Source: Blastobasis lacticolella
Lineage: Eukaryota; Arthropoda; Insecta; Lepidoptera; Blastobasidae
Length of the DNA: 64,000 bases
Direction of reading: 5' to 3'
Assembly: GCA_905147135.1 (NCBI GenBank)
Contig: LR990055.1
Coordinates: forward strand, 2,605,001 to 2,669,000
In this document: positions 11,268 to 22,788 of the stretch, one piece after another
Layout of the letters: each line of letters starts with the position of its first letter
Numbering within the stretch: position 1 is the first letter of the stretch
Program-made: the position numbers and the translations under genes
The notes under the pieces: model-generated
Databases searched by the model: none
What the model was told of the DNA's origin: nothing
The model's input: the letters and a program-made list of their open reading frames with translations, nothing else

Positions 11268-11762
11268 TAGGGGTTGCAATACCGGTATTTCTTTTAAACA
11301 CCGGGATTTTCGGTGTTAACACGAGGCCAATACCGGGATCCCGGTATTTTCGGCATTTGGAGAAGTTGCTAGTAATTTATTATAAACTTTTAATTATTAT
11401 ATTCTTGATTGCATAAGTCATAGACAGGCTTAAATAGTTAGAGGATTTCATACGAAAGGTTGATTTCCATAAGAAAAATCTAATTTTAATTTGCCCTATT
11501 TTAGATCCCCCATCGATAAGTTTTTTTTTGCTATAGTATTTAAGAAAATGATATTGAAGCAAACTATTATGCGTTTTGTTAGTCTAGATGGTAATTAGAA
11601 TATAAAATTGATTGTGATAACGCAAAAGTAATATAGAATTTTATTTCAACTGAACACCGAAACTCCCGGATTTTGTAAAATGAATACCGGTATTGTAAAG
11701 GCGTATTTTTGGTCCGGGATCCCGGTATTTTCGGTAATCGGGATCCCGGTTTGCGACCCATA
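11268..11762. mobile_element. hAT-like MITE with 8-bp target duplication
   Basis: Ends are TAGGGGTTGCAATACCGG and (reverse complement of the right end) TATGGGTCGCAAACCGG. The same eight bases, GTGGAGAT, stand directly outside both ends (11260-11267 and 11763-11770). The inside is rich in CCGGGATCCCGGTATTTTCGG-like palindromic words and has no transposase. Length 495 bp. An 8-bp duplication is the hAT signature. Confidence 0.75.
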
Positions 11763-12055
11763 GTGGAGATATTTCCACTGTTGCTAGGCGGGGTGGGTTG
11801 CCAATGGTATTCATAGACTACGGCTGAGCCGGCCATATGTGGGGAGCCATCACACCATCCTATACGAATTACAAATCATATTTTAGACGAACTGCACAGA
11901 TGGGTTGGTGTGATCGCGCTACACATTGAGATTGACATTTTTAAATTGCTAAATTTTTGTCGACATTTTTTATTTTTGTATCGGTTATTATTTACAATTT
12001 TACAACTATTTTTAAGCTCGACGATTTGCCTCCTTAATCTTTAAACATGCTAGAA

Positions 12056-12365
12056 GAGTGTCGATGGCCAAGTGGTTAAGATATCCGACTCGTAAGCGAG
12101 AGGTGCTGGATTCTGACTGTATTCTGAGTTATGTACATTAGTTGAATGCTAACCGACGCTCTTACGGTGAGGGAAAACATCGTGATGAAACCTTCACATT
12201 CAGGCATTCATGTGTAACTATTATCCAATCTGGTTAGGTTCCCCTGGTAACAGGGTCATGGAGATCAGATGGTAGTCGCTCCACTGTAATTATCCTGCCA
12301 AATCCTGGGCAAAGCGGACGCCGGACCCTCGCGCGCGTGGGTACAACCGGGACATTAACGCAAAG
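12056..12365 (+). mobile_element. SINE-B copy, full length
   Basis: Head GAGTGTCGATGGCCAAGTGG, then GACTCGTAAGCGAGAGG, a decayed T-arm, the body with ACATCGTGATGAAACC and CCAATCTGGTTAGGTTCC, and the tail CGGGACATTAACGCAAAGA. Confidence 0.85.
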
Positions 12366-13199
12366 AAAATTATTTTAAACCCGTGTATTGAGCATCATGT
12401 TGTGACAAATAAACCATAAACGGTATACATACTATATTCCGAATATTCTGCTGTGTTGTTGGAGGAATCTTTCATTACACGAGATTTCCCTTATGGTAAG
12501 AATTATACAAGCCCCAAGCCTAACCTACAAATACTATACCCATCAATATTGTATCACACTCCCCTCATAACAAGCCCAAACACCGAAATGCAGTCCATAG
12601 CACGACAAAGTATCACACGCGTGCCATTTGCCGGCGCCGTACGCGACAGTAATACAACAAACACAAGAACTATAATAAAACATTGTAATTATAGACACAC
12701 GCGTACCCACCAATGAATATCACACAGTAAAATATCGCCGGTGTATAATATCATTTCCTTTCCTTCTCTATAAATACACATACCGAGATGATTTACAAAC
12801 AGCACGTTGAATCCAAGTAAGTATAATATTTGTGTTACACAGACACTTTGTTTAAATAATGATACTTTATAATAATAATTTGTGACCGTACCGCTGCATA
12901 TTTGGGGAAATATAAATTCAGTATTCAGTTACGTCGTAAAAAGCTTCCGGCTGTGATATTTTCAGGAAACATTAAAGGTTATTTAGTTTGGTTTTTAGAT
13001 ATAGTCTAATGTAATTTTAGAGCCTGGAAAGGAAATAACTATTTTAAATGTCTGTGATAGATACCGTGAAATATGTAACAGATATCCATTTGGTAAGGTA
13101 CTAAAGGATCGAAAGGATAATTTGACTTGTAAGTGTACGTAATCCCGACCCTACTGTTAAGGTCAGTTTAGTCTAAAACATATATCCGGTACACGTATG

Positions 13200-13328
13200 G
13201 TCTTATTCATAAAAGTTATTTAACGTTTATTAAATCGTCTGTCACTGAAATTATTGAATTTGAAAGAAAGTGTCAAAACATATTTTAAATTAGGTTTAAT
13301 AAACGTCAAAGAATTTTATGAATAAGAC
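13200..13328. mobile_element. Short palindromic MITE
   Basis: The left arm GTCTTATTCATAAAAGTTAT, then ACGTTTATTAAA, is mirrored by TTTAATAAACGT...TTTTATGAATAAGAC on the right. The element is 129 bp with no coding content; the target duplication is not clear. Confidence 0.6.
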
Positions 13329-14058
13329 GGTTGGTGTATACAAAGAGTGTCTCTGTAGGAAAACAAGTGTCTCTAATTGCGAAATTTATTGTGAGACACC
13401 GCATCGCGTTTGAGGCACTAAAAATGAGTTTCACGTGGAGTAAGGGGACTACAAAGAGCCATATCATTTCCGTAAAAGGGCTACGAGAGCGTTGGAATGT
13501 TTCATCAAATGATAATAAAAATAAAAATAAAATAAAAATTATTATAATTCTTGTAAGATTTAGAACAAAAAAAGGTGGGGCGCATATTTATCATGCATCA
13601 AAACTATTTATTGTACACAATAAAACAAAAAGGAAACAACAATCTTTGTTTTCCGTTTTACAAGAATTTTCTTAACACTAAGATACATAAGGCACCCGGG
13701 GTGTCGCTGCGTTGTCGGCTTTGAGGTGGTCTCTAAAAGATCCCTGTTTAAAGCCAGGGCCGGGAGTTATTTTATTTTATTTATTTAATTTAGACATAAC
13801 AACAAATATGACAAATCAATTAGTTCAGGCACTTAAATCTACTAAAGATTTGTAATGTACCGGGGTCGATATGCCAATTTTTCCTATAAACCACCTAGAC
13901 GCAAATCGTGCGGTTCCAAAGAAACTTTCTCCCACGCATACTAAGGTTGCGGAATGAGCTTCCTGGAGGGGATTTTTTGGAGAGTACAACATAGAGTTCT
14001 TCAACCAAAGTTTTGACAAGGTCGGCACGGGAGTGCGTCTTGGTTCTGTGAGGATGAA

Positions 14059-14096
14059 CAGTGCAAGCACTGGAGCCCCCTCCAGTGCTTGCACTG
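14059..14096. repeat. Perfect short inverted repeat
   Basis: CAGTGCAAGCACTGGAG and its exact reverse complement are separated by four C. This 17-bp-arm hairpin is inside an unassigned repetitive stretch. Confidence 0.7.
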
Positions 14097-14439
14097 GGGA
14101 TCCGGTACGCGACCTTTGATATGCGCGTGTTGGTAGGATCAACGGTCGGACAGCCCCACTACTGGAAACCGTACACCATCATCGGTTTCTAGGAAGGCGA
14201 CGCACGTTTCGCGGTAACGCGTACAGTGATAAGCTATCGCTACGCCCTTATCAGCGGGCGGGTGAGCGAGCGCACGGTGGGGCGACTGCGCTCGCGCCGA
14301 GGTGGGTTCGATTCTTGTATTTTTAACGAGGTTGGAGAACACCGGGAGAACGTCGGGAAAACAAATCGAAAAGGTACGTCGGGTGTAAGTCCCATCTAAT
14401 ATAATAATGAGATTGAAGAAATTCCGATGTGCTGGTTTA

Positions 14440-14690
14440 GTGCCAGGGATATATGGCAAAAACATGCCTGAAACTGCCGGTATCAGGACTCCTAAGGTAC
14501 CTCTTTAGGTAGTACGGGGGGAGGCAACAAGTGATGGATCGACATCGCTGAGTCGGATGCGCGAGCCAACGGCTTTTGACGCGAGGATATCCAAGACCGG
14601 GCGAAGGGGAAAAGAAAGAGCAGGGAAGTGAACTTAGGCAGAAGCCGGGATTGACGTTCGGACGATGATGAAGGTTTTCAACGAGGAAGG
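14440..14690 (+). pseudogene. RTE-like LINE tail, degenerate
   Basis: GGATCGACATCGCTGAGTCG, GCGCGAGCCAACGGCTTTTG and GGATATCCAAGACCGGGCGA match the plus-strand LINE end at 46658-46830 (KKRWINIAETD...ANGLRREDAED). Indels break the frame. Confidence 0.55.
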
Positions 14691-14938
14691 ATATCGCTAT
14701 CGTATTTCCCCAAATAACAAAATCATACTCGTATAACGATTAACATGTGGAAGTATTTGCGGGGCAACTTTTATATGTTTTATGGTATTGGAAAGTAAGA
14801 CAGGTTAAACTCGAGAGTAGTCAAAATATTTAAATTAAATTACGGTCTAGCAAGAAAGTCGTGAAAAGGAACCACTGCTCTTGCAACAATAAAATTCTAT
14901 CAAGTTATAAATCACGACCTTAGAGTAACCCCTTGGTA

Positions 14939-15192
14939 GAGCTCGTCTAGTCTAAGATGACGCGCCCCACTACTTAGTTAGTTGTTTTCGATGTGTGAGT
15001 GCAAATATTAATAACGACACTTCATCTGTGTGGGAGCCAATGAACGACGCGTGCTCCGACGTTTGAATCTTACCGGCAACTGAATGACCAATTACAACGG
15101 CATTTGTATATGTATTGCGTCGATATTTTAAACTTGCTTGTGTGCGTTAATGCGATATGGATGGGGCGCGTCATTTTAAATTAGACGAGCTC
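14939..15192. mobile_element. Mariner-like MITE (copy 1 of 3)
   Basis: The 254-bp element has inverted ends GAGCTCGTCTAGTCTAAGAT and GGGGCGCGTCATTTTAAATT...GACGAGCTC, flanked on both sides by TA. Other copies are at 26909-27536 (with an insertion) and 58031-58281 (reverse). There is no transposase. Confidence 0.85.
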
Positions 15193-15363
15193 TACAAATT
15201 TGAAAAAATCGCGATATTCACTTCATAGGGCAAAATCCTTCGATACCAAACAAAATCATTAGAACTAATAATGGGAGTGTGAATTTAATGGTAACAGGAA
15301 AAGGATAATAAAATTAAATATTGGATTAAAAGAATTTAGTGCATATCGTGGGAGAGTACGTGT

Positions 15364-15451
15364 AAGCATTGTCCATGTCACTAAAATGTTACCGTTTCCT
15401 TCCCCATTCTATTTTTAGTTCTATTTAGTTTTAGTGACATGGGCAATGCTT
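15364..15451. repeat. 88-bp hairpin-forming inverted repeat
   Basis: Arms of 23 bp (AAGCATTGTCCATGTCACTA and its mirror) differ at one position and enclose about 42 bases. It may be a very small MITE. A hairpin RNA is possible but nothing else supports it. Confidence 0.55.
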
Positions 15452-15714
15452 AATCTAACAAATAAATAAATAATAATATGTTAATTGTTATGCGAAAGCT
15501 ACCATGGCGTTCCTGACCTAGTATATGGGCGGCGGTGATCACTTAAGGGGCATCAGTGATGTAAGCCCAAAATGGAGGGAGGGGGAACAAATTCGAAAAA
15601 AACCTCATATGTTTTTTCCTTTCATACGATGTAGGTTCATAGACAATAGGTATTTGCTTCTTAATATTATATTGCCTTTCCGACGAAACAACAAAAATCC
15701 GTGGTGGGTTTATA

Positions 15715-15795
15715 TTATATTTTTTATACCACAGATGTGGCAATCAAGATTGCGGCCAGCCTGATGGTAAGCAGTTACTGCAGCATATGGACGTT
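15715..15795 (-). repeat. Dispersed LINE-3'-like repeat (copy 2)
   Basis: TTTTTTATACCACAGATGTG and GCCAGCCTGATGGTAAGC match 4318-4395 and 38006-38085. Confidence 0.55.
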
Positions 15796-17097
15796 AAATA
15801 AACATAGCACAGAATTGGCCAAAATTTAGCCTGTGTACTTTTTCTAAAGCCATAACTCTCAACTCCACCGACGATCATGTATGAAAAGGTGAATGTAGTA
15901 GAAACGAGAGAGATCTGTCATAGTTGAGTATGCCTGTCTAGGAACAGCCTATTCACACTAGTCTTACTATCCCCAAACTATTTTGGACAAGTGACCCCTT
16001 TTCCAAAATGAACTGTTACCTCAGACCCCCATGGCCGAATTACCTACTTTTAAGATCAACCCCCTTATTCATAATGGTCCGCTAACTTAAAACAACTGCT
16101 ACAGAATGTTATTCATTATCTTGCACAAACTTGTCCACACAGACTTGCCGAGTTTTTCATTTTGTACGAACTTGAGACTTTACATTACTACAACAATGCT
16201 ATTTCCTACAAAAATATTAATTATTCTTAGTACCCGTAACACAACATAAACAATACAGTACCTACCTATCTTGAAAGTTTTAAATAAGAACTTGTGTTAA
16301 TTTAATAGGGGTCGATTTTTACACCTCGTCGACCCCCAAAATCAGTTTTCGTTTATGTCGCCCCTAGGAAACCGATATCGACCACTTAGGGAATCCACCC
16401 TGGTCTTGATTATAATGATCGGGGAACACACTCGCTGGCAACGTGTTCCATTCCGTGTTTTGTGGACCGTAACCAGTGAAACGATGTGGTCTCTGCCTCC
16501 CTTACGGGGAAAAGACGTAATGTTATGTACGTATGTATGTACGTATAGCTCTCAACGACATCTGCGGTTTTGCATAAATTACGTATAATACAGCTTGATA
16601 TCTATGACCGCTTTCATAGATAAAAAAGTATTATTACTATTAGTATTATTTTACGTGTATTTTACATCTAAAATTGAAATGTATTTTACAAGATTGAATA
16701 AAGTTTTTATTATTATTATTATTTTATTATTTTCTATAAATATGTACGTGAATTTTCCAGGCAATAAAATGTAATTTCTTAATGTAAAAATATTATACTT
16801 AACGCATATACTCGTATGACACTCAATGCACATGCTAACAGCTAACAGACATCAAGGCCACACTTTACGAACTACAGTACGCGCAAGATAACTTTCCGCG
16901 CGGCTGAACACGGAACTAAAATTGACTGACCAACAATCAGAACTCCCACAAAAAATACTCACGCCACACTAAAGTGCAGACTTATCTTGCGCCCACCCAG
17001 TGCCCCTACTGTTCGCGTGTAGGATGCGCCTGCCCCGAGCACCGTGGCGACATCTGGTCTGGCCGATACCGCATGTTCGGCGATGTCTGCACGGTTA

Positions 17098-17640
17098 TCT
17101 GCCTACCTATGCCCTTAGCCGGCCTGTTGCTATGCAGTTACCACTTATCAGTCGGCGGTGGCGTCACCGACGGTGTGTGCGTTAGTTCCAGTTTTGGCCA
17201 CCGTGGCGGGGCTTGGCAATATCTAAAGTCGGCTCGTCTTTGTGGTAAGTGATGGCCGTAATAGGGTGACTGTCACTTTTTTGTTGCGCAAGTTCAAAGA
17301 GATTTCTTTGATACTTGTATAAATAAATTTTATATACGGAAAGTAGCTAGGACACTGTTGGAAAGTTTTGTAAAAGACATATTATGGTTAATTTAGTACA
17401 TAACATTTTTACGACAAAATCAATAAACAAATCGCATACATAGCTGGCCTATATCCAAGTCTGCGTGTCGAAATCAAACCTATATTGTGATGAGAGTGTA
17501 TGAAAAAATTGCTTTTCTTGTCTGCCTACCTATGCCTGCGTGTCCTTAGCCGGTCTGTTGCTATGCGGTTACCACTTGTGGCGTCACCGACGATGTGTGC
17601 GTTAGTTCCAGTTTTGGCCACCGGGGCGGGGCTTGGCTTG
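17098..17640 (+). repeat. Duplicated block (two copies in direct orientation)
   Basis: The stretch TCTGCCTACCTATGCC...GTTAGTTCCAGTTTTGGCC...GGGGCTTGGC occurs at about 17098-17215 and again at about 17520-17635; the second copy has a short internal insertion and a deletion. The Cys-rich frame over the first copy starts with GTG and has no domain signature. Confidence 0.6.
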
Positions 17641-17776
17641 TAGGCTTGTGTTTGTCATAGGTGCTTGTTGCGCAAGTTTAAAGATAGTATAGGAAAGTAT
17701 GTAGGACACTGTTTTATGTAGTTATTTTAAACGATTTTAAAAAGATATAAAAGTTTAAATTTAATAATAATTTTAG

Positions 17777-17936
17777 TCCAATCTGGTTAGGGTCCCCTGG
17801 TAGCAGGGTCACGGAGGTCAAATGGCAGTCGCTCCACTGCAATTACCTGATCTGCCAAATCCTGGATCTTAGTCGAGGCGGAGTCCGGCCCCTCGTGCGC
17901 AAGAGCACGACCGGGACTTAACGCCAAGATGATTAT
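17777..17936 (+). mobile_element. SINE-B 3' part
   Basis: It starts within CCAATCTGGTTAGGGTCCCC and runs to the normal end GGGACTTAACGCCAAGATGA with a T-rich tail. The head is missing. Confidence 0.8.
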
Positions 17937-18242
17937 TTTTTTTATCATCTTGGCATTATCTAGAGATGCTATATAAATGGCCCTGTATCAAACTTATTAT
18001 ATTCATATCTCAAATAACTAAATTAGGTTAGCAACCACGTAGAGATTCAATAAATATAATATAATATTAATAATCTTTCAAGTGACTAAATTAGGTTAGC
18101 AACCATGTAACAATTCATAAAATAATAAATATAATATATTATTTATTCCTACGCAACAGTTTGTTTCATTCGTAGGTACAATACAAAGTCCGCATTGTCT
18201 AATCAAAAATACAATAGCTTGCAACACAATTTATATAATAAC

Positions 18243-18440
18243 TAGTGGACCCGGCGCGACTTCGTTCGCGTACACCTACTTTACTCCTACCTACCCTCTT
18301 TCTACTTGCTTATAAACCTTCCTCTTGAATCACTCTATCTGCTGTTGAAACCCGCATCAAAATCCGTTGCGTAGTTTCAAAGATTTAAGCATACAAAGGG
18401 ACATAGGGACAGAGAAAGCGACTTTGTTTTATACTATGTA
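18243..18440 (-). mobile_element. Helitron-like element (LEP-type)
   Basis: Reading the minus strand, it ends GCGAACGAAGTCGCGCCG and then CCACTAGT: a GC-rich hairpin just before CTAG-T. The other part has ACGCAACGGATTTTGATGCG. Relatives are at 26569-26782, 33147-33330, 54170-54445 and, in part, 55380-55500 and 58360-58450. Confidence 0.55.
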
Positions 18441-18699
18441 GTGATTGTAATATTCCACAATTTATTGAAATTTCCACACACAAGTGAACAAATATGAGAA
18501 CGATGAAACATCAAATTGAATTATGGGGCAATTTGTTTTATGTTTGGTGAAAAGAACATTTAAACATATTATTATATTAGACGGGACTTGAAAATAAAGA
18601 ACGCGAGTTTCGTTTGAAACAAATAGAACATTTAAAATTACGAAAATGTATAGGTACGACAGCATCTACCAAGTAACGTCGTTACATCTACCCCTTTCC

Positions 18700-18840
18700 T
18701 TGAAACCATGGAAAACGCTGCTGCCCATTTTCCAGCCTACGAAGACTCTAGATCTTTTGCCTCAAAAACTTTAGTCGCCTTGTACGACACCCACGAGTGT
18801 AAGGGATACACGGCTATGCCGGACACACGGTGGAAATTCA
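18700..18840 (-). mobile_element. Z repeat fragment
   Basis: GACTCTAGATCTTTTGCCTC and CGACACCCACGAGTGTAAGG match the family at 23815-24076 in reverse. Confidence 0.55.
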
Positions 18841-19352
18841 ATTTATTCGCAAAAATAAAACTGCACGTCAACAACTCGTACGGTGCTGAGTACATACATA
18901 TTATAATTTAAAAGAAAAAACTTCGCATCCGCTATTTATGCATGCAGCTAAACACACCCATTTATGTAATTAAATTAACAATAGGATAACCGGTGCGTAG
19001 GCAATTATTAGTCAATTTATTGAGTTATAAGTTGCACTTAGCAACGGCGGTTGTTACAAATAAATATCAGACTTGTTAATATGCAACCATTTTGAAATTA
19101 TATCGATGGCAACATCGAATAATTGCATAGCGTTATTACAAGCTTTTATTTAACTTTTGTATGTAAAAAAACAGGTATGCAGGCCTTTTTCGGATTTGGC
19201 CTTTGGCCAGGATTTCTTGTGGTATTTCTTGGCCACCACAAAATTAGTGTATTACTCCAGCGTCTATCCGAGCACCTCATGAGATGCCCAGCCCACTGCC
19301 ACTTCAATGTGGCAACCGGATTCCGGGAAGAATATCAGTAAAAAATCTCAAG

Positions 19353-19401
19353 CTGATATAGGCTGATAACGAAAACAATTATCGTCATCAGCCTATATCA
19401 G
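19353..19401. repeat. Hairpin-forming inverted repeat
   Basis: Arms CTGATATAGGCTGATAACGA and (mirror) CTGATATAGGCTGATGACGA differ by one base around a 9-base loop. Size and stem length resemble a small hairpin precursor, but there is no other support. Confidence 0.55.
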
Positions 19402-19504
19402 TTAACTGATCTAGACAGGCCTCCAATATATCATGCACTCTGCTAATCCGTGCATGTAAGTAAGGTATCATTAGATATCGGTACTCGCATCCTTTTCTGA
19501 AATA

Positions 19505-19757
19505 AGTCTTTTCTGAAATAGTATTGTGTTTCTGCCGGTGAGTTTTGGTTTCCAGTGCTCCATGGGGTGGGGATTTGGGGAACCGCGGCTTTGGCAGTGG
19601 AGTGGCATTTGCCTTTTGCTGCCAGAGCAACGTGTTATAGAGGTAGGCAACGCATTGGCGATACTCTTGGTGTTGCTAATGTCTATAGGCAGTGGTGACC
19701 GCTTTCCATCAGGTGGCCCGCTTGCCTGTTTGCCTACAGTATGACATAAAAAAAAAA
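19505..19757 (+). mobile_element. SINE-C copy, 5'-truncated
   Basis: It begins within AATAGTATTGTGTTTCTGCC and ends TACAGTATGACATAAAAAAA. Confidence 0.75.
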
Positions 19758-20161
19758 GTCAAAAAGTTACTTTTTTGATGAGTGGAAGAGAAAACAAGTT
19801 CTCAAATGAAAAATATTTTTTCATGGCAAGCTTTAACGAGTCCAAACTCGATGGGTTTATCATGTGTAGCTTAGGAGTTCCTAAGCCACCTTTTGTCTCT
19901 ATCATAAGATAGATCAATGGTATCATAACATCGTATTGTCACATAAGTATGCCAATTTCAGCTCAATCGGGAACCGGGAAGTGGGCCAAATTTAACTTGC
20001 AAGTTTTTTTACTATCCCACCCGGACAGGGCGATAATTTCCATAGAAAATATTAATTGCTAATTTTCACATTGCTAAAAATCGTATTGTATTATATTTGG
20101 TAATGTACATTGTGCAGTGTAATAAAGCCAGGTCTGAAACTGAATGCAAATGGAGGCGAAT

Positions 20162-20546
20162 TAGGGTTGCCAACAATTTTCAAGAACAATATAAGAGATT
20201 CCTATTCAAGGTGTCAAGAAAATAGCATCCATATAAAATATACAGTATTCTTTATTTATTACTGTTAAGCAGACTTCTTACACTTTGTTTGACACACTTG
20301 TCGAAGAAGTATAAGTAAATTATATAAGTAGGTACTTTTATTCTCAGTAGTTCAATGAACAGTTCAAATTGATTGTACTTTTATTTGAGGAAAAAGTGTA
20401 ATTTTTGTCCAAATGGCTCTCATTAAACCCGAAGAATGTGTTGCCGCTGTATTGCTAAAATATAGTGGATTTACCTACCATACTAGAATATTTTTCCCAC
20501 AGTATATGATAGGATACTAGATTAAATGGTAGATTTAGCAACCCTA
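20162..20546. mobile_element. MITE with TAGGGTTGCCA ends (copy 1)
   Basis: TAGGGTTGCCAAC on the left faces TTAGCAACCCTA on the right. The 385-bp interior is AT-rich and non-coding. A relative lies at 33517-33954. The AGGGTTGCC end resembles hAT-type termini; no clear 8-bp duplication was found. Confidence 0.5.
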
Positions 20547-21806
20547 GGCGAGATGCTCTTTCCACCTCATTTGCGAGTGCAAGGCCAGGCGCACTGTGTT
20601 AGCGCAGTTACCGGGTATCACAGCTAAACACGACTTTGTTAGACGCTCCGCTTTGATCGACAGTTTTATTGAGTACAGATGGTTTCACTAATGCGTGGAT
20701 AGCGGTTTTGAATGAGGTATAGATAGATACTGGTGTATGTATGATTCTGTTGCGTCTAAAACCAATCCGCTCACGGAAATTTCCCGTTATATATAAATTA
20801 TAGGGAATTCATTTATACATTGTAATTATTAATTACAAATTTCCCAACCGACAGAAAAAGTCGGATAACTCCCGACCAATTTTGTATCATACTTTTTAGG
20901 CTTTAAAACAAACCATCAAACAATTCCTGTTTATAACATCAGCATAAATTCAGACATCATGCAACATAGTCTCCAAAGTAATTCGATACACCGTACCAGG
21001 CTCACAGGAGCGTTTAAGAGATCGACCTTGTCCGCATCACGTGCAACACCCGGCAACAATGCAGCCAAGCCTGAGCTACCAGGCTGGCATGACTCCGTGA
21101 GAGTGTGCACGTACCACACCTATTTATACCATAACAGTGGTGAGTCAGTGTCGGCGATAGCGCTTGCCTTTGCACACACATGTAGCCTAATGTTTGCTCG
21201 TTGTCACCGAGCAATGATATATTATGCAATATTCCCTGAAAGTCGCGCGAGGATGTCTGCCGTGGTGCCGTGTTCTCTTAGAGATTAGGTAAGCCGTGAT
21301 ATGCGACAGCACGAGGCCCGAGGCGGCCATTGTACTGCATTCTGTCCTAGAGACAATGTCAAGGTGAACGTTATCAAACTGCCGGCCGCGAAAATTAAAA
21401 CAAAAGATGTACCTATCGGATATTATTATGTTGGCACAAAAGGCTGCGGTCGGTGACGACGAAATTGCACCTCGTTATTAACTGTTGCCTCGATCGACTG
21501 TAAGTGTGCAGTCTTGAACTATTCGATTTCGACCCTGTTGTTTTTATTATATTAACGGTTGTTTTGGTCAGAAAGTCCACCTGATGAATTTATAACCACA
21601 TACTGACTATGGAGTGTCTTAAGGAGCGATCCTGAGGACACTCTTGTTCCACATTCATATATCTCATATATTGACACTTGATTGAGGATGCTTGCTCGTG
21701 GCTTGCTATAATCGGAGATCACGTTCACCCGATCCAGACTATTCTATATACATAAATTTGTATCCTCATAGTATACCACTTTCATCACATTATCCTTCAA
21801 CAAGTA

Positions 21807-21941
21807 TACAGGATGTTACATAATATATGTATGAAGCCGTGAACTGGATGGAGTGCTAAACGTATGAAAACGATAGGTACAATTATTTCTGTCGTACGTG
21901 AATATATGCACGTATATACACATATTATGTAACACCCTGTA
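21807..21941. mobile_element. Short Tc1/mariner-like MITE
   Basis: TACAGGATGTTACATAATAT on the left is mirrored by ATATTATGTAACACCCTGTA-like sequence on the right, with terminal TA. 135 bp, non-coding. Confidence 0.6.
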
Positions 21942-22234
21942 TATTATACCTAGTTAATTATTTAACTTTATTAGTCTAGTATCAATTAGACTAAGAGGTC
22001 ATAGTAACATTAAAAACGATCATGGAAACGAGTAGGTTTATTTTTATGACTTGTAGAGTGGTCCCTTGATCTGATTTATGTTGGTCTGTCTGTTCTCGGC
22101 AGTAGCGTCTTAGAGAAACAGCGCTTGAAAGAGGCTTCATTGTTGTAAAAAAAAAAACGATAAGAGAAATGGTCAGTTTTGGTATGTATTAGACGAGTGA
22201 CATCTCCCACACTGAAAAAAGTTGGTCTGCTTAC

Positions 22235-22412
22235 TTGGAAGAGTCCGCCCGTTGAGGAGCCCCTATTTCTGACACATAGCGACAGCCTATAGGTCTTTTA
22301 CTGGTAGTAGGACTCTGTCCTATTTGGAAGAGTCCGCCCGTTAAGGAGCCCCTATTTCTGCCACATAGCAACCGCCTTTAGGTCTTTCACTGGTAATAGG
22401 ACTCTGTCCTAT
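22235..22412. repeat. 89-bp tandem duplication
   Basis: Two adjacent units begin TTGGAAGAGTCCGCCCGTTG and TTGGAAGAGTCCGCCCGTTA and both end ACTCTGTCCTATT. They differ at only a few positions, so the duplication is recent. Confidence 0.8.
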
Positions 22413-22524
22413 TTTTTCCGCTTAGAAATAGTAATGCATTATTACTGTTGCTAAGCGGAATATAAAATGTATATTGTTAAATATAAAATGTATTGTTGAA
22501 TATAAAATATAAAATGTATTTTGA

Positions 22525-22788
22525 CGACCTGAGTGGTTCAATGGTCAAAATGCCGGTCTGCCACGCAAGAGGTCCTGGGTTCGATTCCCGGCCGGGCAGA
22601 AATTGAAATGATGAATTTTAATTTCTGTTACGGGTCTGGGTGTTCTATTTATTATAAGTATGTATTTAAAAGTATTTAAGTAGTTTATCAGTTATCTAGC
22701 ACCCATAGCACAAGCTTTGCTTAGTTTGGGGCTAGATGGCGCTGTGTGAATTTGTCCACGAATATTTATTTATTTTATTTATTTATTG
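22525..22788 (+). mobile_element. SINE-A copy, full length
   Basis: CGACCTGAGTGGTTCAATGG head, CTGCCACGCAAGAGG anticodon arm, GGTTCGATTCCCGG T-arm, full body, and ATTTATTTATTTTATTTATT tail. It is the best-preserved copy in the window. Confidence 0.92.

Noticed and set aside
12056..12130. tRNA genes in SINE-B heads (also 7390-7467, 29230-29314, 63172-63222)
   Set aside because: Same reason: the tRNA-like part is always joined to the SINE-B body and the stems are imperfect.
16974..17252. Cys-rich 92-residue ORF
   Set aside because: It begins at GTG, half of it lies in a locally duplicated block whose second copy is not open, and no zinc-binding family is recognisable.
20959..21288. 109-residue plus-strand ORF
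   Set aside because: No motif, comparable frames on the opposite strand, and no sign of a start context or splice sites.
22525..22600. tRNA-Gly gene candidates in SINE-A heads (also at 9539, 55052 and elsewhere)
   Set aside because: A and B boxes and the GCC anticodon loop are present, but the acceptor stem does not pair and every copy runs into the same SINE body and TTTA tail.
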